Origin: an uncultured Planctomycetaceae bacterium
Lineage (GTDB): Bacteria; Planctomycetota; Planctomycetia; Pirellulales; JACPPG01
Assembly (NCBI GenBank): GCA_945957305.1
Contig: CAMFLN010000022.1
Span: 1 to 12,413, forward strand
Direction: 5' to 3'
DNA length: 12,413 nt
The notes below the pieces were generated by a model. The model ran no database searches and was not told the origin of the DNA. It worked only from the letters and a program-made list of their open reading frames with translations. The position numbers and the translations under genes are program-made. Of this stretch, positions 6,216 to 12,413 are shown one piece after another. The number at the start of each line of letters is the position of its first letter. The first letter of the stretch is position 1.

Positions 6216-6395
6216 ATGGGGGTGCAGAGGGATAATTCAGCAGACTGCATCCGCGCCAGCATATGCGGTTCGATTGCGGCTGCGAGACGACCGATGGCAC
6301 CCAAAACTGGTTTAATACTTTGGGCGTCCACTGCCATGGGTGACGATGCCCAGCTTGCGCTAACGCACAAACTGAGCCGTCAGCCCGCAATTTAG
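6216..6395 (+). CDS. Doubtful 59-aa ORF directly after the radical SAM gene
   Basis: This ORF starts 6 nt after the enzyme's stop, in the same reading frame, and ends before the terminator-like hairpin, so it would be the third gene of the cassette. The peptide begins MGVQRDNSADCIRASICGS and contains two Cys (11 and 17). AGGG lies 11 nt before the ATG, farther than usual. Codon composition is not convincing and no domain is recognised. It could be a second small peptide, a degraded 3' extension of the enzyme gene (only one stop codon separates them), or chance. Confidence 0.25.
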   Translation: MGVQRDNSADCIRASICGSIAAARRPMAPKTGLILWASTAMGDDAQLALTHKLSRQPAI

Positions 6396-6422
6396 GCGAT
6401 ACGACTCGATTGTTATTAAAGG

Positions 6423-6471
6423 ACGCCGTGACAATACCCAGACGATCGTCGGTTGGGTCGGCGTTCTTTTT
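6423..6471 (+). terminator. T-tailed hairpin ending the peptide cassette
   Basis: ACGCCG (6423-6428) pairs with CGGCGT (6459-6464), CCCA (6437-6440) pairs with TGGG (6454-6457), and the apex is the palindrome GACGATCGTC (6441-6450). The run TCTTTTT follows immediately. The outer stem plus T-tract has the form of a Rho-independent terminator, with an asymmetric internal loop on the 5' side. It lies 213 nt after the radical SAM stop and would separate the cassette from the helix-turn-helix/GAF unit. Confidence 0.55.
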
Positions 6472-6484
6472 CGGAGGTGCGGCC

Positions 6485-6736
6485 ATGATTCATGGCGTGG
6501 GACGGCTGTTCCTCCTGTTCAGGCCAAGGAAGGTGGAGTTAGGCCAGACAGACAGCAATTTGGAGATCGAGCGTTCGTGGGAGCCACCCAATTCGAGATT
6601 AGAGTTGGCCTGTTACCGTGGCGCATTGACACCCGTGCGGTTCGCGTGCCAGCGGCATGCTCGCAACATCCTTGCAGACAGGCACTTACGGCGCATTGGC
6701 CGGTGGCTGGCGGTTCAGCTCCCAGGAGGCGCATAA
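6485..6736 (+). CDS. Doubtful 83-aa ORF with a good ribosome binding site
   Basis: GGAGG (6473-6477) stands 7 nt before the ATG at 6485, an ideal arrangement, and begins just after the T-tailed hairpin. The protein starts MIHGVGRLFLLFRPRK and ends in an Arg-rich stretch (HLRRIGRWLAVQLPGG). No domain is recognised, and the Arg/Cys-rich composition is typical of both genuine small basic proteins and chance ORFs in GC-rich DNA. It may be a real small gene or a remnant. Confidence 0.3.
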   Translation: MIHGVGRLFLLFRPRKVELGQTDSNLEIERSWEPPNSRLELACYRGALTPVRFACQRHARNILADRHLRRIGRWLAVQLPGGA

Positions 6737-6823
6737 TCGGCAACTTCGACCCGCTAGACTTACCACTCATGGATGTAATTGCCGGCATGAACGGACTCGG
6801 CCACGCAAGGACGGGAGGGTTGT

Positions 6824-7543
6824 ATGGCCGGAGTGCATCGTTACGACCGCGCCGACGGCGATGAAGAACATGAGGAATGGTGTCAAGTTCGTGACGGCTT
6901 AATGGAAGCGCTGAAGTCCAAGGGCTTCACATTCCATGAGTTCTCCCAGGCAGTTCATCGCGCCGTGCTGGCGGCAAGCGATGGCTGGCGAAGCGACTTC
7001 GCTCATCGTGGCTTTGTGGAGTTTATTCAAGATGAGCGGAACAAAACGCTGAAGCGTGTCGACCCAGCAACGGACAGCGGAGAGTTTCGTGAATTCCGCG
7101 ATGGCCTGACGCTGCAAGAGCTAGCGAGCATTTGCGGCTGCAATCAAGGAACTCTGTCCAATTTGATAAATTCGCAAACGCAATGGCCTATTGCTCGCTA
7201 CGAGCAGATCATGACATTTTTGGACGGCGAAACGTCCCTGCTGCACCCTAAGCGCGATGATGCGGATTTAAACCGCACAATCCTGCTCGCTGCCGTCAAC
7301 TCGATTCGTACCGAGTGGCTGCATAAGCGTTCTCTGTTGCCTGGGTACGAGGAAGAATGCTTTTCTGAACCGATTGATCCGGTCCAGTTTGAAGCCTTTT
7401 TGGCCAGCCAAAGTTCCGCGTCGAACGTCCGGGACCATCAGCTCACGCCCCGCTCGTTATTTGCACCATTGCTCTTGGCGTGCTTCGTTTTGGACGGATC
7501 AGTCGACGGCCCACTTACCGGAGACCCACCATTTTTAAGGTAG
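6824..7543 (+). CDS. Helix-turn-helix (XRE/Cro-like) protein
   Basis: A 239-aa protein with GGGAGGG a few nt before its ATG. Residues about 94-133 contain a helix-turn-helix: LTLQELASICGCNQGTLSNL, then INSQTQWPIARYEQIMTFL. This fits the Cro/C1-type pattern of a helix, turn, recognition helix and following helices. The N-terminal 90 residues are acidic and helical, and the C-terminal 100 residues are unassigned. The family normally binds operator DNA as a dimer. The gene is 6 nt upstream of the triple-GAF gene, so the two are probably cotranscribed and could act together as regulator and sensor. The DNA target is not evident; the inverted repeat at 4385-4401 is one possible candidate. The long flanking regions are unusual for a simple XRE repressor, so another role, such as an adaptor in a signalling or defence module, remains possible. 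Confidence 0.65.
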   Translation: MAGVHRYDRADGDEEHEEWCQVRDGLMEALKSKGFTFHEFSQAVHRAVLAASDGWRSDFAHRGFVEFIQDERNKTLKRVDPATDSGEFREFRDGLTLQELASICGCNQGTLSNLINSQTQWPIARYEQIMTFLDGETSLLHPKRDDADLNRTILLAAVNSIRTEWLHKRSLLPGYEEECFSEPIDPVQFEAFLASQSSASNVRDHQLTPRSLFAPLLLACFVLDGSVDGPLTGDPPFLR

Positions 7544-7549
7544 CCAAAT

Positions 7550-9457
7550 ATGTCGAACTCCATGGACCAGTTAAAGGTACCACCTGTCATCCTGGTCGAG
7601 AATCAGGGTACGGAGTCGGAATTGAAGCTGGTTAGCGTAATCGAAAGTCATCGCAAACGGTGCCATCGTGACGGCCTTTCAGCATCCTCGCTCATTGCAA
7701 GGTCCCTAGCGAAGCGAGGCCTACTCGGACCTCCTCGACAAGTCACCGTTGACAATCGCCTCGAGGACGCACCACCCCAGCGCGAACTTCGTGTCCATGT
7801 GACGCATGGATCGACGGAGTCGTCGATCGTCGACGCGGTCACGGCGCTACGCCGGTCTGTCAAGCGCCATTTTATGTGCGAAACACGGCGCCGGCTTTTT
7901 GACTTGGTGGGCTCATTGGCTGAGCGCCTGCGTGCAACATCTTCGTATCTGTTTGCAGCACGTTCTAATGGCCGGCTCGATTCGGTGATTACAAGAGGAG
8001 TACGAACCGATCGCGGCGGCACAGAGATTCACCTCAGTGGATGGGACAACGGCATCGTCCCGCATGTCGCACGAACGCGGCAAGTATATTGCGTGGGCAA
8101 TGTTACCGATTGCTCGTTTTACCGGCCGACGGTCCGTTCCACACGTTCTGAAGTGGCCGTTCCCATTCTTGATCCGGGAAAAACGTCGCGATTCTTGGGC
8201 GTGTTGAATCTCGAATCAGACCATCCTAACAAGTTTGCGGCAGATAGCCTATCGGCCATCAGTGCGGACATTAACAACATCGCCTTACATTTGAAGTGCT
8301 TGCTCAGGATGGACGAGGACAACGCCTGGGCTTGGCCTTGGAATCCCAAAATTGGTCGGTCGTGGACGCTGAGGAACAGTTTGGCCCGTATCTGCACCCG
8401 AATTGCCGAAACGGTGTCAAAAGATCATTGCGCGAGCTGCACGATTTGGGATGTGGATTGGCGCGCATCTCGATTGTTTGTGGAAGCGACGCATGGCTAT
8501 GACTACGAGTTTATCGCTGCCAAGACGCTGGCTTTGAATTCGTTTACGGGTGACGCGGCCAAGCTAGGTCCCGAGCAAGTCTTGATGGACGATCCGATGG
8601 CGCGGCCGAACTTTCTTGAAAAACAGCGTGCTCGCGATTTCGGTCTCCAGCAAGTGTCGTCGGTGCCCTTATTCGGGATCACGTCACTGACGCCTTCCGC
8701 CGTTGACCTGCAAGCGACGGGTACGCTCAATGTCTACGCGTTTCGTGAATCGCGGGCAACGCGTTTGCCAAGACCAGAAGAGTTGGTGCAACTCGCGCGG
8801 TTCCTTGGTGGGACGCGCGCTGAGTTTGAAGCATTTCGCAAGGACCTTGCCTTAGGACGGTTGCACGGAAAGCTCGCCCATTGTGACGACGCCGGACGAT
8901 TTGACGCTGTTCGAGACGTGCTGTGCGAGGTGCTCGACGCGGACAGCTGTACCGTATTTGTCTGTCCTCCCGACGGAGACGAGATTATCTACGTGTCAAC
9001 AACGGGGCTGGTTCCGGAAACTGCAGTGTTGCGAAACCAGTTGGACATCCAAAGAATTGGGAATTTTGAGTCGGTGATGTTACGGCGTTCCGATCAAACG
9101 GGTTTGGTCCCATACCTTGCGAGACACGTCGGCTGCGTGCTTAGGCTTTATGATCTCGCAAATCGAAAGGATCGAGATTCTCCTGCCGATCTACCGAGTG
9201 TCGACCGACGGTTCGTCGACTCGATTGCTCGGAACGACGAGCATTGCCGCTTTATGGGAATATCGGTGGGATTAGAGGGTGTCGCAACGGGAGTCATACG
9301 CGTCCTTAGATCGGCATCCAATCCACCGTTTTCGCGAGGGGATGAGGAATTACTAGTACTCTTGGCTCGATCGATTGAAAGCCTGTTTCAAGAGGCAGCT
9401 GGGAGCGGCATCGACGCTGAGGTGCCGGCCGTTGTAAAGCTGGAAGCAGTCCAATGA
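7550..9457 (+). CDS. Multi-GAF-domain sensor-like protein without a visible output domain
   Basis: A 635-aa protein starting 6 nt after the helix-turn-helix gene (ATG 7550; an ATG at 7562 is an alternative). The first 100 residues are unassigned and basic. Three GAF-like units follow. The first is at about 112-250, with EVAVPILDPG and FLGVLNLESDHPNKF, the standard late strands of a GAF fold. The second is at about 275-420 (SCTIWDVDW and later TGTLNVYAF). The third is at about 440-617 (SCTVFVCPPDGDEIIYVSTT and later VATGVIRVLRS). GAF domains bind small ligands such as cyclic nucleotides, haem or bilins, or mediate dimerisation. No histidine kinase, GGDEF, PDE, HTH or other effector part is visible at either end, so output must come through a partner, most simply the helix-turn-helix protein encoded just upstream. 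No membrane segment is present, so the protein is predicted to be cytoplasmic. Confidence 0.75.
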   Translation: MSNSMDQLKVPPVILVENQGTESELKLVSVIESHRKRCHRDGLSASSLIARSLAKRGLLGPPRQVTVDNRLEDAPPQRELRVHVTHGSTESSIVDAVTALRRSVKRHFMCETRRRLFDLVGSLAERLRATSSYLFAARSNGRLDSVITRGVRTDRGGTEIHLSGWDNGIVPHVARTRQVYCVGNVTDCSFYRPTVRSTRSEVAVPILDPGKTSRFLGVLNLESDHPNKFAADSLSAISADINNIALHLKCLLRMDEDNAWAWPWNPKIGRSWTLRNSLARICTRIAETVSKDHCASCTIWDVDWRASRLFVEATHGYDYEFIAAKTLALNSFTGDAAKLGPEQVLMDDPMARPNFLEKQRARDFGLQQVSSVPLFGITSLTPSAVDLQATGTLNVYAFRESRATRLPRPEELVQLARFLGGTRAEFEAFRKDLALGRLHGKLAHCDDAGRFDAVRDVLCEVLDADSCTVFVCPPDGDEIIYVSTTGLVPETAVLRNQLDIQRIGNFESVMLRRSDQTGLVPYLARHVGCVLRLYDLANRKDRDSPADLPSVDRRFVDSIARNDEHCRFMGISVGLEGVATGVIRVLRSASNPPFSRGDEELLVLLARSIESLFQEAAGSGIDAEVPAVVKLEAVQ

Positions 9458-9460
9458 GCA

Positions 9461-9481
9461 GAGCGCGTGGGTTGCGCGCTC
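9461..9481. terminator. GC-rich hairpin between convergent genes
   Basis: GAGCGCG and CGCGCTC form a perfect 7-bp stem with a 7-nt loop, 3 nt after the GAF gene stop and touching the stop codon of the minus-strand gene. A clear T-run is missing on both sides, so it may act as a weak bidirectional terminator or as an mRNA 3'-end stabiliser. Confidence 0.4.
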
Positions 9482-10085
9482 AAGACTTTCCCTTGTTACC
9501 CTCATTAAAGTCCTGATCGCCGGGAGTGATCCGCAATATCCAGGGCTCGGCCGACGCGGCAGTTTCATGCTTCGGTCTTGAACACTCTTGGACGATCTCC
9601 CTATAGACCGTGGTCATACGGCGTACGAGCCCCACAGCGTCCTTGGTGGCCTGAATCCGTGCGACGACGGGATCGCGATGCGGCTCGTCATCCTGCGCGG
9701 TCGTAGATCGCTGTTTCAGACGCACGTCTAGCTCGTTGTCTAGGCGATCGAGTTCTTCGCCCAGCGCTTCGACTGTCAGACGACGAGCGATCCATTTTTT
9801 CACCAGCTCGTCGAGGCGTCTACTCCAGTTGTTCGAGTCGCGTCGTGCTACGGCCGCGAACAACGGCAAGAGGACCTGGACCGTGCTTGCCGGATTGGAA
9901 TCAAACGGCGAATAACCCGTCTTGTCCGGGACTACCAAAGCACGCAACAGGGCCACGGCATTCAACGGCCGTGGGCTGTCGGGAGGGAAACCCTGCAGCA
10001 GGTGGGTATTGCGGGAGAGCTTCAATAGCTCATCTAGATTTGGCAACTCGTCCGTCATCCCCTTTGGAAATGCCACATCAGACAT
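9480..10085 (-). CDS. Helical cytoplasmic protein of unknown function
   Basis: A 201-aa protein on the minus strand, convergent with the GAF gene. No long believable frame opposes it, and its composition is normal for a protein. The middle and C-terminal parts look helical, with a likely coiled coil at about 103-124 (TVEALGEELDRLDNELDVRL). No signal peptide, membrane segment or enzyme motif is visible and I do not recognise the family. A second Met at residue 10 (after FPKG) is an alternative start; no strong ribosome binding site precedes either. Its opposite orientation shows it is an independent unit, possibly island cargo or a resident gene. Confidence 0.6.
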   Translation of the reverse strand: MSDVAFPKGMTDELPNLDELLKLSRNTHLLQGFPPDSPRPLNAVALLRALVVPDKTGYSPFDSNPASTVQVLLPLFAAVARRDSNNWSRRLDELVKKWIARRLTVEALGEELDRLDNELDVRLKQRSTTAQDDEPHRDPVVARIQATKDAVGLVRRMTTVYREIVQECSRPKHETAASAEPWILRITPGDQDFNEGNKGKS

Positions 10086-10269
10086 CGAATGTCAACTTCG
10101 CCGCAGCTCGCCGCAATAAGGCAGGATGCACCGAAATGCACCGTCTCGCGATGGTGGCAAAGCCTTCGGTCAATCCTTGAGCCGGGTCGCGCATAAACAC
10201 GACCAAGGAGCTGGTAGTGTTGATGGCTGGCGCCAATCCGTTTCGATTCTCTAGGTGGAGAGGACCGTT

Positions 10270-10488
10270 ATGAAGATCCACGAAAACTACGAGCATCGCC
10301 AGATTCATCAGCTATCCCGCCAATTGGCGGACGACATTTCCGGGTTTGGCGACAGCAAGATTGCAGAGCGCATCGCTATCGAGATCGCTTTTCAGGCGAT
10401 CGAATATGTGCGCCAACACGAAGAAGCCGCGCGAGACTCGCTTGTGGCGTCGCGGCTGCGCTCCGGTAGCCGGCTGAGCAATCCCTGA
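10270..10488 (+). CDS. 72-aa helical protein of unknown function
   Basis: The ATG at 10270 is preferred over a GTG at 10255 because a purine-rich ribosome binding site (GGTGGAGAGG) ends 6 nt before it and overlaps the GTG. The protein begins MKIHENYEHRQIHQLSRQLA and is predicted helical throughout (IAERIAIEIAFQAIEYVRQH), ending in a basic tail. No motif is recognised. It lies 299 nt upstream of the recombinase on the same strand. A recombination accessory role is conceivable from position alone. Confidence 0.5.
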   Translation: MKIHENYEHRQIHQLSRQLADDISGFGDSKIAERIAIEIAFQAIEYVRQHEEAARDSLVASRLRSGSRLSNP

Positions 10489-10787
10489 GCAGGTTGTGCC
10501 AAACTCGCGCCAGGCATGGGTGTGGGCGGCATCCAGGGATGCGTGGTCGTCTCGGCGGGCGATCGGTCCGCACGCCTGCGGCATGTGTCGCTTATTCGAA
10601 CAGATTCGCGGTCCGAGCCGCAGGCTGCCAAGCCTGCCGCCATTGCCTGAATTGCGTCGGAATTGAAGGGAGCAACCGCCTGCCGCTGGTGAGAATTCAC
10701 CATGACTCGCCTTTCTCCGCAGGACGCCGTTACAATGTCCCTATGGTGTGGGTCGATTGGTGGGCGGTTCCCTCCAGAGGTTGAGTC
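10489..10787. other. 299-nt non-coding stretch upstream of the recombinase
   Basis: No convincing gene is seen. It contains a perfect 7-bp hairpin (GCAGGCT at 10620-10626, loop GCCA, AGCCTGC at 10631-10637) and a TACAAT (10731-10736) that could be a -10 element of the recombinase promoter, although no acceptable -35 lies 16-18 nt upstream. Serine recombinases often have their binding or control sites next to their gene, so this is where such a site might lie. Confidence 0.5.
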
Positions 10788-12269
10788 ATGAAACAGTACG
10801 TCGCGCTCGCACGGGTCAGCAGTCGAGAACAAGAACGGGAAGGATTCTCGCTCGCTGTTCAACAGGATGCGCTCAATCGCTTCGCCGAGCGCGCGGGTGG
10901 TCAGATCGTGCGCCTCTTTTCTGTTGCGGAGACGGCCAGCAAACAGGCCGAGCGGAAGACATTCCGCGAATTGCTCGCGTACGCGAAGAAGCATGCCCGG
11001 CGACTCGATGGGCTGTTGTTCTACAAGGTTGATCGCGCGGCGCGAAATCTCTTTGATTTCGTGGAGCTTGAACGATTGGAGGTCGAGTATGGTGTGCCGT
11101 TCATTTCGGTTTCTCAGCCGACCGACAACAATCCGGCCGGCCGGATGATGCGCCGCACGCTGGCTTCGATGGCTGCCTTCTACACTGACCAGCAGTCGGT
11201 CGATGTCCGCGAAGGTCAGGAGCGTCGCGTTAAGGAAGGCTGGTTCGTTGGTAAGGCTCCCTACGGCTATCGCAACGTCCGCAAGGATGGCCGCGGATTG
11301 GTGGAAGTTGATCCCGAGACCGCCGACAACGTGCGACGAATGTTTCACTTGTTCGCCTACGAGCCGCTGACGCTCGACGCCTTGGTCGAGCGATTGCATG
11401 CGGAAGGACGAAGGTTCCGGGCAGCCATGCCGAAATTCCCGCGCAGCTCGATCCACAACATGCTCTTGGATCGAGCCTACATCGGCGAGATCGAATTCCG
11501 CGGCCAGTGGTATCCCGGCAAGCACGAGCCACTCGTCGATCGGGCGACCTGGAACCGCGTGCAGGTGCTACTCGGCGGTAAGACCTATAAGGCCCATCAG
11601 CTCACCTACGCCGGAGCCATTATGCGCTGTAGCCACTGCGGCAACCTGGTCACCGGCGAACAGGTTCTCAAGAAGCAGACGGGCAAAGCTTACGTCTATT
11701 ACCGCTGCACCATGTACAACAAAGGAGACCATCCGCGCACGCGCGTCACGGAAGGACAACTTGACGCGCAGGTACTGGCGCTGTTTCGCACGATTAAGCA
11801 GCCTGAGGACGTGCGAGATTGGTTTGCTCTCACGTTGCGGGAGTGGTCCAAGCACGAACGCGGCGAGTCGATTGCGCGCGCCGACCAGCTTCAGCGCGAG
11901 TTGACGCAATTGCGGCTGCAAGAGGATCGGCTGCTAAATCTGCGGCTGCTGGATGAGATCAACGGCGATACCTTCGCCCGAAAGGCGACCGAGTTACGTG
12001 ATCGTATCGCCGAAGTAACGATCAGAGTCGAAGCCGCCGACCGTGATCGGGGCGAACAGGCCGATTTGGCGAGTCGCGTTTTTGAACTCTCGCAAGCCCT
12101 GGAGCAGAAGTGGCTTACGGCTGATTTCTCGGAAAAGCGGCAGATCCTTGATATTGTCTTTTTGAACTTGCGGCTCGACGGCGTAAGTCTCAGCTATGAA
12201 ATGAGAAAGCCCTTCGACGTTCTCGCCAAAGGGCTTTCTGTCCCGTCAAATCGGGGCGACAGGATTTGA
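10788..12269 (+). CDS. Large serine recombinase (resolvase/invertase superfamily)
   Basis: A 493-aa enzyme with an AGAGG-type ribosome binding site before the ATG. The N-terminal catalytic domain (about 1-150) begins MKQYVALARVSS, with Ser11 as the predicted nucleophile. It contains KVDRAAR at 80-86, with the DRxxR residues of the active site. A recombinase domain follows at about 165-275. A zinc-ribbon-like region comes next (CSHC at 281-284, Cys307, and probably His315 instead of a fourth Cys). A coiled-coil segment lies at about 359-440, then a conserved-looking end (RKPFDVLAKGL). The length and domain order are complete, so it should be active. Such enzymes join DNA through a 5'-phosphoserine link and mediate integration or excision of islands and phages. 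The stop codon lies inside the convergent tRNA-Pro gene, so the tRNA 3' end is the probable attachment site. It reads well as a planctomycete-type member from memory. Confidence 0.93.
   Translation: MKQYVALARVSSREQEREGFSLAVQQDALNRFAERAGGQIVRLFSVAETASKQAERKTFRELLAYAKKHARRLDGLLFYKVDRAARNLFDFVELERLEVEYGVPFISVSQPTDNNPAGRMMRRTLASMAAFYTDQQSVDVREGQERRVKEGWFVGKAPYGYRNVRKDGRGLVEVDPETADNVRRMFHLFAYEPLTLDALVERLHAEGRRFRAAMPKFPRSSIHNMLLDRAYIGEIEFRGQWYPGKHEPLVDRATWNRVQVLLGGKTYKAHQLTYAGAIMRCSHCGNLVTGEQVLKKQTGKAYVYYRCTMYNKGDHPRTRVTEGQLDAQVLALFRTIKQPEDVRDWFALTLREWSKHERGESIARADQLQRELTQLRLQEDRLLNLRLLDEINGDTFARKATELRDRIAEVTIRVEAADRDRGEQADLASRVFELSQALEQKWLTADFSEKRQILDIVFLNLRLDGVSLSYEMRKPFDVLAKGLSVPSNRGDRI
12204..12239 (-). 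terminator. Hairpin downstream of tRNA-Pro, inside the recombinase gene
   Basis: AGAAAGCCCTT (12204-12214) and AAGGGCTTTCT (12229-12239) form a perfect 11-bp stem with a 14-nt loop. On the minus strand it begins 11 nt after the tRNA 3' end, and its second arm leads into the T-rich CTTTCTCATTTCAT, the layout of a tRNA terminator. At the same time the plus strand of this hairpin encodes KPFDVLAKGLS of the recombinase C-terminus. Confidence 0.5.
12251..12269. other. Candidate attachment-site core at the tRNA-Pro 3' end
   Basis: These 19 nt belong both to the 3' part of the tRNA gene (acceptor arm and part of the T arm) and to the last codons and stop of the recombinase. Islands that integrate at tRNA genes usually use the 3' end and restore it, which fits the intact tRNA. 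No second copy is visible in the window, and a serine recombinase would need only a very short identical core, so the exact crossover point cannot be placed. Confidence 0.35.
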
Positions 12270-12325
12270 ACCTGCGACCTCTTGACCCCCAGTCAAGCGC
12301 GCTAGCCAGGCTGCGCCACGCCCCG
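12251..12325 (-). tRNA. tRNA-Pro (anticodon GGG)
   Basis: A 75-nt cloverleaf read on the minus strand. Acceptor arms CGGGGCG and CGCCCCG pair fully, with discriminator A at 12251. The D arm has GCGC/GCGC. The anticodon stem CTTGA/TCAAG carries the loop CTGGGGG, giving anticodon GGG for proline CCC (and CCU) codons. The T arm GCAGG/CCTGT has loop TTCAAAT. No variable-arm insertion is present and the CCA end is not encoded. Its 3' end overlaps the last 19 nt of the convergent recombinase gene. All stems are intact, so the tRNA should still function. Confidence 0.97.
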
Positions 12326-12413
12326 TGTGCGTGTTCTTGGCCGCTCGTGTTCCTTGGTGCCGCGGATAGCTTTGCCCGGGGCGGGTTACCGGCGGGCGGG
12401 CGCAATCAGCTGT

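Larger units (their letters stand above)
6210..6823. other. 614-nt stretch without a secure gene
   Basis: Between the radical SAM gene and the helix-turn-helix gene no convincing CDS is visible. The stretch holds two weak plus-strand ORFs (6216-6395 and 6485-6736) and a T-tailed hairpin (6423-6471). It must also carry the promoter of the following two-gene unit. A TTGACA at 6626-6631 has no matching -10 at 16-18 nt. Overlapping ORFs on both strands here look non-coding, so part of this may be decayed sequence. Confidence 0.6.

Noticed and set aside
6214..6486. 90-codon minus-strand frame in the gap after the radical SAM gene
   Set aside because: There is no ribosome binding site, it covers the T-tailed hairpin, and no motif was found. 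It could be part of a decayed gene but this cannot be supported.
6626..6631. TTGACA as a -35 element for the helix-turn-helix gene
   Set aside because: It is a perfect -35 hexamer, but there is no -10-like sequence at a spacing of 16-18 nt.
9845..10180. 111-codon plus-strand frame opposite the minus-strand orphan gene
   Set aside because: It is Pro/Arg/Gly-rich, without a motif, and mostly antisense to a more protein-like frame.
10731..10736. TACAAT as the -10 element of the recombinase promoter
   Set aside because: The hexamer is good and its distance to the gene is sensible, but no -35-like sequence stands at an acceptable spacing, so it is not listed as a promoter.
10392..11525. Long minus-strand reading frame (377 codons) across the recombinase start
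   Set aside because: It lies almost entirely antisense to the clearly identified recombinase catalytic domain and its upstream gap. Its composition is that of a complementary-strand shadow in GC-rich DNA.

Overview
The window looks like part of a mobile or genomic island from a high-GC bacterium, most likely a planctomycete. That assignment is an inference. It rests on how the serine recombinase and the small conjugation-type genes read, on the many hypothetical proteins, and on a tRNA-Pro without an encoded CCA end. No rRNA, CRISPR array, insertion sequence or plasmid origin is visible.

Positions 1-4377 hold a tightly packed plus-strand operon. It contains the 3' end of a YkvA/DUF1232-type membrane protein gene, a ParB-like DNA-binding protein, a VirD4/TraG-type coupling ATPase, a four-helix membrane protein, and five small proteins. 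Two of the small genes encode fewer than 60 residues: a 46-aa hydrophobic protein and a 59-aa zinc-ribbon protein. Several junctions are ATGA or TGATG stop/start overlaps, which fixes the small genes and implies translational coupling. This resembles the DNA-handling and coupling part of an integrative conjugative element. No relaxase or VirB4 ATPase lies in the window.

Positions 4378-6471 form a compact unit: a terminator-like hairpin, a promoter-like pair, a 73-aa Lys-rich peptide ending in a two-Cys segment (CGGTSTC), an intercistronic hairpin, a radical SAM/SPASM enzyme, and a T-tailed hairpin. The arrangement is that of a ribosomally made, post-translationally modified peptide (RiPP) cassette. 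It is the best candidate here for an undescribed system.

Positions 6472-9457 hold a 614-nt stretch (6210-6823) with two weak small ORFs, then a helix-turn-helix protein and, 6 nt further on, a 635-aa protein with three GAF-like domains. These could sense a signal and control the peptide cassette or another target. A convergent minus-strand gene of unknown function (9480-10085) ends this block across a GC-rich hairpin.

Positions 10270-12413 hold a 72-aa gene and a full-length 493-aa serine recombinase whose stop codon lies inside a convergent tRNA-Pro(GGG) gene. The tRNA is a plausible attachment site and right boundary of the island. No second copy of the tRNA 3' end is visible, so the other boundary would lie outside the window.
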